Assembly (NCBI RefSeq): GCF_000176175.1
Contig: NZ_ACZP01000022.1
Location: 62,068 to 126,067 of the forward strand
Length of the DNA: 64,000 nucleotides
Source: Vibrio furnissii CIP 102972
GTDB taxonomy: Bacteria; Pseudomonadota; Gammaproteobacteria; Enterobacterales; Vibrionaceae
Reading direction: 5' to 3'
Made by a program: the position numbers and the translations under genes. The notes below the pieces were generated by a model. That model ran no database searches. It was not told where the DNA came from and saw only the letters and a program-made list of their open reading frames with translations. Of this stretch, positions 59,634-64,000 are shown in pieces (positions within the stretch are counted from its first letter, which is position 1; each line of letters begins with the position of its first letter).

Positions 59634-61721
59634 TTACTTCTTAGCGTTACGCTCTTTAACTTCAGCAATTACTTTCTCAGCAACGTTTGCTGGACATGGT
59701 GCGTATTTTTCGAACTCCATAGAGAACTGACCACGACCTGAAGTCATAGTACGTAGCGTACCGATGTAGCCGAACATTTCTGATAGAGGAACGTCTGCTT
59801 TAATACGAACGCCAGTTGCACCAGCTTGTTGGTCTTTGATCATACCACGACGACGGTTCAAGTCACCGATAACGTCACCAACGTTATCGTCTGGAGTGAA
59901 CACGTCAACTTTCATGATAGGTTCTAGAAGTTGCGCGCCCGCTTTTGGCATTGATTGACGGAATGCGCCTTTCGCTGCGATTTCAAATGCGATTGCAGAT
60001 GAGTCAACTGCGTGGAAGCCACCGTCGAACAGTTCAACTTCAACGTCAAGCGTTGGGAAGCCTGCAAGCACACCGTGCGCCATCATGCTCTCAAAACCTT
60101 TCTCAACTGCTGGCCAGAATTCCTTAGGAACGTTACCACCAACTACAGTTGATTTGAAAGTGAAGCCTGAGTTTGGCTCACCTGGTTTGATGCGGTAGTC
60201 GATCTTACCGAACTGACCTGAACCACCAGACTGTTTCTTGTGGGTGTAGCTGTCTTCGATTGCTTTTGTGATAGTTTCACGGTAAGCAACCTGAGGAGCA
60301 CCTACTTCCAGTTCAACACCGTAAGTACGTTTCAGGATGTCCACTTTGATGTCTAGGTGAAGTTCGCCCATACCTTTCAGGATGGTTTCGCCTGAATCTT
60401 CGTCAGTTTCAACTTGGAATGATGGATCTTCTGCAACCATTTTACCGATCGCGATACCCATTTTCTCAGTTGAACCTTTGTCTTTAGGAGCAACAGCGAT
60501 AGAGATTACTGGCTCTGGGAAGATCATTGGTTCTAGCGTACATTCGTGTTTTGGATCACACAGCGTGTGACCAGTTTGAACGTTTTTCATACCAACTACA
60601 GCAATGATGTCACCTGCTTGCGCTTCAGTGATCTCAGTACGGTCGTTCGCTTGCATCTCAACCATACGGCCGATACGTTCAGTTTTACCAGTCGCAGAGT
60701 TAAGGATGGTGTCGCCTTTCTTCATGCGGCCAGAGTAGATACGGATGAAAGTCAGGGCACCGAAACGGTCATCCATGATCTTGAATGCTAGCGCTTTCAG
60801 TGGCTGATCAGCATCAACGATTGCTTTTTCGCCAGTTGGTTCACCAGTTGCAGGATCAGTCAGATCTTGTGGTTCAACTTCTGTTGGGCTTGGTAGGTAA
60901 TCTACAACTGCGTCAAGAACAAGTTGCATACCTTTGTTTTTGAACGCTGAACCACAGAATGTTGGGAAGAACGCTAGATCACGAGTACCTTTACGGATAC
61001 ATGCTTTGATTTGCTCAACAGTTGGTTCTTCACCTTCCATGTAAGCCATCATCAGCTCGTCGTCTTGCTCTACAGCTGATTCGATCAGAAGCTCACGGTA
61101 CTCTTCTACTTGATCAACCATGTCTGCAGGAACGTCTTGAATACTGTAGTTTTCTGGAAGACCAGTCTCATCCCATACGTATGCTTGACGGTTCAGTACG
61201 TCAACAACACCCACGAAATCGTCTTCACGACCGATTGGTAGCGTCATCACCAGAGGAGTCGCCGCCAGTACGTTCTTCACTTGTTCAACAACGTTAAAGA
61301 AGTCTGCACCCATACGGTCCAGTTTGTTAACGAAGATGATACGTGCAACTTCTGATTCGTTCGCGTAACGCCAGTTAGTTTCTGACTGAGGTTCAACACC
61401 GCCAGAACCACAGAATACACCGATACCGCCATCAAGAACTTTCAGTGAACGGTATACTTCTACTGTAAAGTCAACGTGTCCAGGAGTATCGATAACGTTT
61501 AGTCGGTGTTTTTTCCACTCACAAGTTACCGCAGCTGATTGGATAGTAATACCGCGCTCTGCTTCCTGCTCCATGAAGTCTGTAGTCGATTCACCATCAT
61601 GTGTTTCGCCTGCTTTATGGATTTTACCAGTAAGCTTAAGAATACGCTCAGTGGTAGTGGTTTTACCCGCGTCAACGTGCGCGAAAATACCAATGTTTCT
61701 GTATTTCGATAAATCTGCCAT
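59634..61721 (-). CDS. fusA2: Elongation factor G 2 (stand-alone paralogue)
   Basis: This 695-residue translational GTPase has the G motifs HVDAGKTTTTERIL (near residue 15), ERGITIQSAAVTC, IDTPGHVDF and VNKLDRMGADF, followed by EF-G domains II-V (GERHLDIKVDILKRTYG-like near residue 460). It is not next to rpsL, rpsG or tufA, so it is not the str-operon EF-G. In vibrios a second EF-G is encoded next to radA, as here. Its exact job (translocation, ribosome recycling or stress) is not established for this genus. An extended -10 promoter lies upstream. Confidence 0.93.
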   Translation of the reverse strand: MADLSKYRNIGIFAHVDAGKTTTTERILKLTGKIHKAGETHDGESTTDFMEQEAERGITIQSAAVTCEWKKHRLNVIDTPGHVDFTVEVYRSLKVLDGGIGVFCGSGGVEPQSETNWRYANESEVARIIFVNKLDRMGADFFNVVEQVKNVLAATPLVMTLPIGREDDFVGVVDVLNRQAYVWDETGLPENYSIQDVPADMVDQVEEYRELLIESAVEQDDELMMAYMEGEEPTVEQIKACIRKGTRDLAFFPTFCGSAFKNKGMQLVLDAVVDYLPSPTEVEPQDLTDPATGEPTGEKAIVDADQPLKALAFKIMDDRFGALTFIRIYSGRMKKGDTILNSATGKTERIGRMVEMQANDRTEITEAQAGDIIAVVGMKNVQTGHTLCDPKHECTLEPMIFPEPVISIAVAPKDKGSTEKMGIAIGKMVAEDPSFQVETDEDSGETILKGMGELHLDIKVDILKRTYGVELEVGAPQVAYRETITKAIEDSYTHKKQSGGSGQFGKIDYRIKPGEPNSGFTFKSTVVGGNVPKEFWPAVEKGFESMMAHGVLAGFPTLDVEVELFDGGFHAVDSSAIAFEIAAKGAFRQSMPKAGAQLLEPIMKVDVFTPDDNVGDVIGDLNRRRGMIKDQQAGATGVRIKADVPLSEMFGYIGTLRTMTSGRGQFSMEFEKYAPCPANVAEKVIAEVKERNAKK

Positions 61722-61758
61722 TGTCTTACTCTGTTAATAAGGTATAAAGTGCGCGCAG

Positions 61759-61767
61759 AGTATATCA
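61759..61767 (-). promoter_or_regulatory. Extended -10 promoter of fusA2
   Basis: On the minus strand, TGATATACT gives an extended -10 (TGnTATACT) about 38 bases upstream of the fusA2 start. A clear -35 is not seen at 17 bases (GTATCA). Confidence 0.5.
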
Positions 61768-61912
61768 CAATCCGTCAAGACTGATACCCCTGCGTACACT
61801 TGCTGAAAAAAAATAGTTTACGGCTGTCTACTGCTGATGAAATATAGGCGATCCGCCTTCAAGACGCGAGCCGATAAGCGAAATATTTACCGAGCGTTTA
61901 CCATTCACTTCC

Positions 61913-63292
61913 TCACAGTTCATCAAAGGCCGTAATGGCTTCCGACAACTTTCGAACCCCATGAATTTGCATTCCAGGGATGCCACCTTTCGGCATATTC
62001 GCCATCGGGACGACGGCTTTTTTGAAGCCATGTTTGAACGCTTCGTTCAATCGTTCCTGACCGCTCGGGACCGGACGAATTTCGCCTGCCAACCCCACTT
62101 CGCCGAATACTACCACATCTTTTGGCAGTGGTTTGTCACGAAAACTAGACAAAAGCGCCATCAATAGGGCGAGGTCTGCACTGGTTTCGGTGACTTTCAC
62201 GCCACCAACCACATTGACGAACACATCTTGGTCCGCCATCTGCAACCCACCGTGTTTGTGCAACACGGCCAGCAGCAACGATAAACGGTTTTGTTCCAAA
62301 CCGACCGCCACACGGCGAGGATTCGCCAACTGTGAGTAATCCACCAGCGCCTGAATTTCAACCAATAAAGGCCGTGTGCCTTCCCACACCACCATCACGG
62401 AACTGCCAGACGTGGCCTCTTCTCCACGCGACAAGAAAATCGCCGATGGATTGCTCACTTCGCGCAGCCCTTGTCCGGTCATCGCAAAAACGCCCAATTC
62501 ATTCACCGCACCAAAACGGTTTTTATGACTGCGCAGTGTGCGAAAACGACTGTCAGCCCCGCCATCGAGCAGCACCGAACAGTCGATGATGTGTTCGAGA
62601 ACTTTAGGGCCCGCCAAGGTACCGTCTTTCGTCACGTGACCGACGATAAACACCGCGACATTGTTTTGTTTGGCGTAACGCGTCAGGGCCGTGGCCGCTT
62701 CACGCACCTGCGCGACACTGCCCGGCGACGATTGCACATCGGCCACATGCATCACTTGAATCGAGTCAATGACCATAATGCGTGGCTGCTCTTTTTCCGC
62801 AATTTGGCAAATGCGATCGACGTTAGTTTCCGACAGCATTTGCAAATGCTCTTTCGGCAATCCAAGGCGAGAGGCACGCATCGCCACTTGCTGGAGCGAC
62901 TCTTCCCCCGTGACATACAGGGTTTTCATTTGTGACGAAAGCAGACACATGGTTTGCAGCAGCAAGGTTGATTTACCGGCGCCTGGGCTGCCCCCGATCA
63001 GGATCGCCGCCCCCGGCACCACGCCACCGCCCAGCACACGGTCGAGTTCTTTAAAACCACTGCTAAAACGCGGCACTTCCTGCAAATCAATCTCAGACAG
63101 CGTTTGCACCACCGCTTCCGTTGCACTGCCAGCGTAACCACTCAAGCGTTCATTGCGCGCCACCTGCGGCGATGCCGCCAAACGCACTTCAGAAATAGTG
63201 TTCCACGCGCCGCAGGCATTACATTGCCCTTGCCAACGCGGAAAATCCGCACCACAGTCATTGCAGACATACGCTCGTTTTGCTTTAACCAT
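61913..63292 (-). CDS. radA: DNA repair protein RadA (Sms)
   Basis: This 459-residue protein has the N-terminal zinc finger (Cys10, Cys13, Cys24, Cys27). The RecA-like core has Walker A ILIGGSPGAGKSTLLLQ (near residue 97) and the RadA-specific KNRFG motif in SHKNRFGAVNELG. The C-terminal domain is Lon-protease-like, with VGLAGEIRPVPSGQERLNEA. RadA is a helicase-like branch-migration factor that acts in homologous recombination. It lies upstream of fusA2 on the same strand with a 191-base gap, and divergent from the PilZ gene. Confidence 0.95.
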   Translation of the reverse strand: MVKAKRAYVCNDCGADFPRWQGQCNACGAWNTISEVRLAASPQVARNERLSGYAGSATEAVVQTLSEIDLQEVPRFSSGFKELDRVLGGGVVPGAAILIGGSPGAGKSTLLLQTMCLLSSQMKTLYVTGEESLQQVAMRASRLGLPKEHLQMLSETNVDRICQIAEKEQPRIMVIDSIQVMHVADVQSSPGSVAQVREAATALTRYAKQNNVAVFIVGHVTKDGTLAGPKVLEHIIDCSVLLDGGADSRFRTLRSHKNRFGAVNELGVFAMTGQGLREVSNPSAIFLSRGEEATSGSSVMVVWEGTRPLLVEIQALVDYSQLANPRRVAVGLEQNRLSLLLAVLHKHGGLQMADQDVFVNVVGGVKVTETSADLALLMALLSSFRDKPLPKDVVVFGEVGLAGEIRPVPSGQERLNEAFKHGFKKAVVPMANMPKGGIPGMQIHGVRKLSEAITAFDEL

Positions 63293-63424
63293 GAATCCTC
63301 AAAAATCGTCTAAGTTGTGACTACACAGCTTTAATAAATTATTGAATCACTGCAACATACCGCTAAAGATTTTGCGTCTAAAGCCGATGTATCATGAATG
63401 AGAACCACACTCTAACAGAAAAAT

Positions 63425-64000
63425 ATGCAGCAATCTGAAATTCTCTCTTTCGCTGAACAATTAATTCCGGTGTTTCACTCACCCGATTTCGAGCGCCTGC
63501 TGAACCAGCTCACCAGCAGCCATCCGCCATCAGTCAAACTGCTGGTGAAGATGGAGCTCAACCGCGTGATGGCGCCGTGTAGCAAGAGCATCGATCTACG
63601 CGGTCGCGTGCAAGGCGAGTGCCGAGAATACGATCTGGATGGCCGCAAACATTGGCTCGACGACGTCGCGTTTAACGCCTACCACAAAGGACTAAAGAAG
63701 TACGGTAGCTACACCGAAGGCGTGTGGGAAATCCTATACAACACGCGCAATAATTTCCGCGTGATGAAACAGCGCGGCACGCTCAATCAATCCAAACTCA
63801 CCAGTGCCGATAGCCCGTTTGAAGTCGAACCGGTGAAATTGGGATATGATCTCAAACGTCAGGAAAACCGCTTAAAAATAGCCTCGCAGGTCAAAATCCA
63901 TCTGCGCCCAAATCAACAAGTCGTGCATGGTTTGAGCGTTGACTTATCGGCCTCGGGCGCAAAATTCAAAGTGCCGTCCGCGTTCGATTACAAACTCGGC
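63425..64000 (+). CDS. plzC: PilZ domain c-di-GMP receptor, PlzC-like (3' end outside window)
   Basis: The 192 codons inside the window begin MQQSEILSFAEQLIPVFHSPDFERLLNQL and run off the right edge. A PilZ domain starts near residue 144: LKRQENRLKIASQVKIHL has the RxxxR motif (RQENR), and VDLSASGAKF the D/NxSxxG motif, the two c-di-GMP-contacting elements. The order EF-G2, radA, PilZ gene matches V. cholerae around plzC as I recall it. The first 140 residues form a separate N-terminal domain of unknown role. The gene has no supported stop in the window. Confidence 0.88.
   Translation, partial: MQQSEILSFAEQLIPVFHSPDFERLLNQLTSSHPPSVKLLVKMELNRVMAPCSKSIDLRGRVQGECREYDLDGRKHWLDDVAFNAYHKGLKKYGSYTEGVWEILYNTRNNFRVMKQRGTLNQSKLTSADSPFEVEPVKLGYDLKRQENRLKIASQVKIHLRPNQQVVHGLSVDLSASGAKFKVPSAFDYKLG

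Noticed and set aside
59634..61721. Reading this as the str-operon fusA
   Set aside because: No rpsL, rpsG or tuf lies nearby; radA and a PilZ gene do, which is the setting of the second EF-G in vibrios.
1..64000. CRISPR arrays, tRNA or rRNA genes, insertion sequences, integrases
   Set aside because: No regular spaced repeats, no tRNA-like cloverleaf, and no transposase or integrase motifs were seen on either strand.

Overview
The window is chromosomal DNA from a gammaproteobacterium, almost certainly a Vibrio. The encoded proteins point that way: a vibrio-type OmpK porin, a DUF2850-like protein, a 343-residue DapD, an add gene behind an adenine riboswitch, and a second EF-G next to radA and a PilZ gene. 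The order csdA-csdE-tcdA-mltA-x-argA-recD-recB-recC also matches the enteric argA/recBCD neighbourhood, but without ptrA and amiC. GC content looks near 50 percent by eye. The species cannot be fixed from this alone. No rRNA, tRNA, CRISPR array, insertion sequence, prophage or integrase was seen.

Region 1 (1-8.5 kb): the 5' end of phoB behind a Pho box, then rdgC, a trhP-yfhL pair (tRNA hydroxylation enzyme plus ferredoxin), a DHA2-type MFS exporter, an ECF sigma factor with its ChrR anti-sigma factor behind a probable self-regulated promoter, a LON-domain protein and ompK behind two CRP-like sites. Region 2 (8.5-28.6 kb): panE-yajL, csdA convergent with csdE, tcdA and mltA further along, a DUF2850-like protein, argA with an ARG box, a 59-residue protein of unknown function, recCBD, a TDT-family exporter divergent from a YeiE-like LysR regulator, and SOS-controlled yebG.

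Region 3 (28.6-41.5 kb): dapD, the adenine riboswitch and add, nnrS, and a divergent pair made of a GNAT/papain-like peptidase fusion and a RimK-type ATP-grasp ligase. These are followed by a ZntB-like transporter, a gamma-glutamylcyclotransferase, a tRNA-binding-domain protein, galM with a GalR-like operator, chrA and a GAF/HD-GYP gene. Region 4 (41.5-54 kb): a complete minus-strand Tad/Flp pilus locus of 14 genes, from a 58-residue Flp pilin to a TadD-like lipoprotein. It carries an AAA ATPase with a winged-helix-like N-terminus and a small lipoprotein where RcpB is often found. A divergent AraC-type gene sits at its head.

Region 5 (54-64 kb): an acyl-CoA synthetase-like enzyme, two copies of a module made of a DUF1127 micro-protein divergent from a GcvA-like LysR regulator, a stand-alone fusA2, radA, and the start of a PilZ protein. 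The most system-like unfamiliar parts are the GNAT-peptidase/RimK ligase pair with its neighbours (32.7-37.1 kb), the Tad locus with its extra ATPase, and the duplicated DUF1127/LysR module. All functions are read from sequence features and family knowledge; none was tested by database search.
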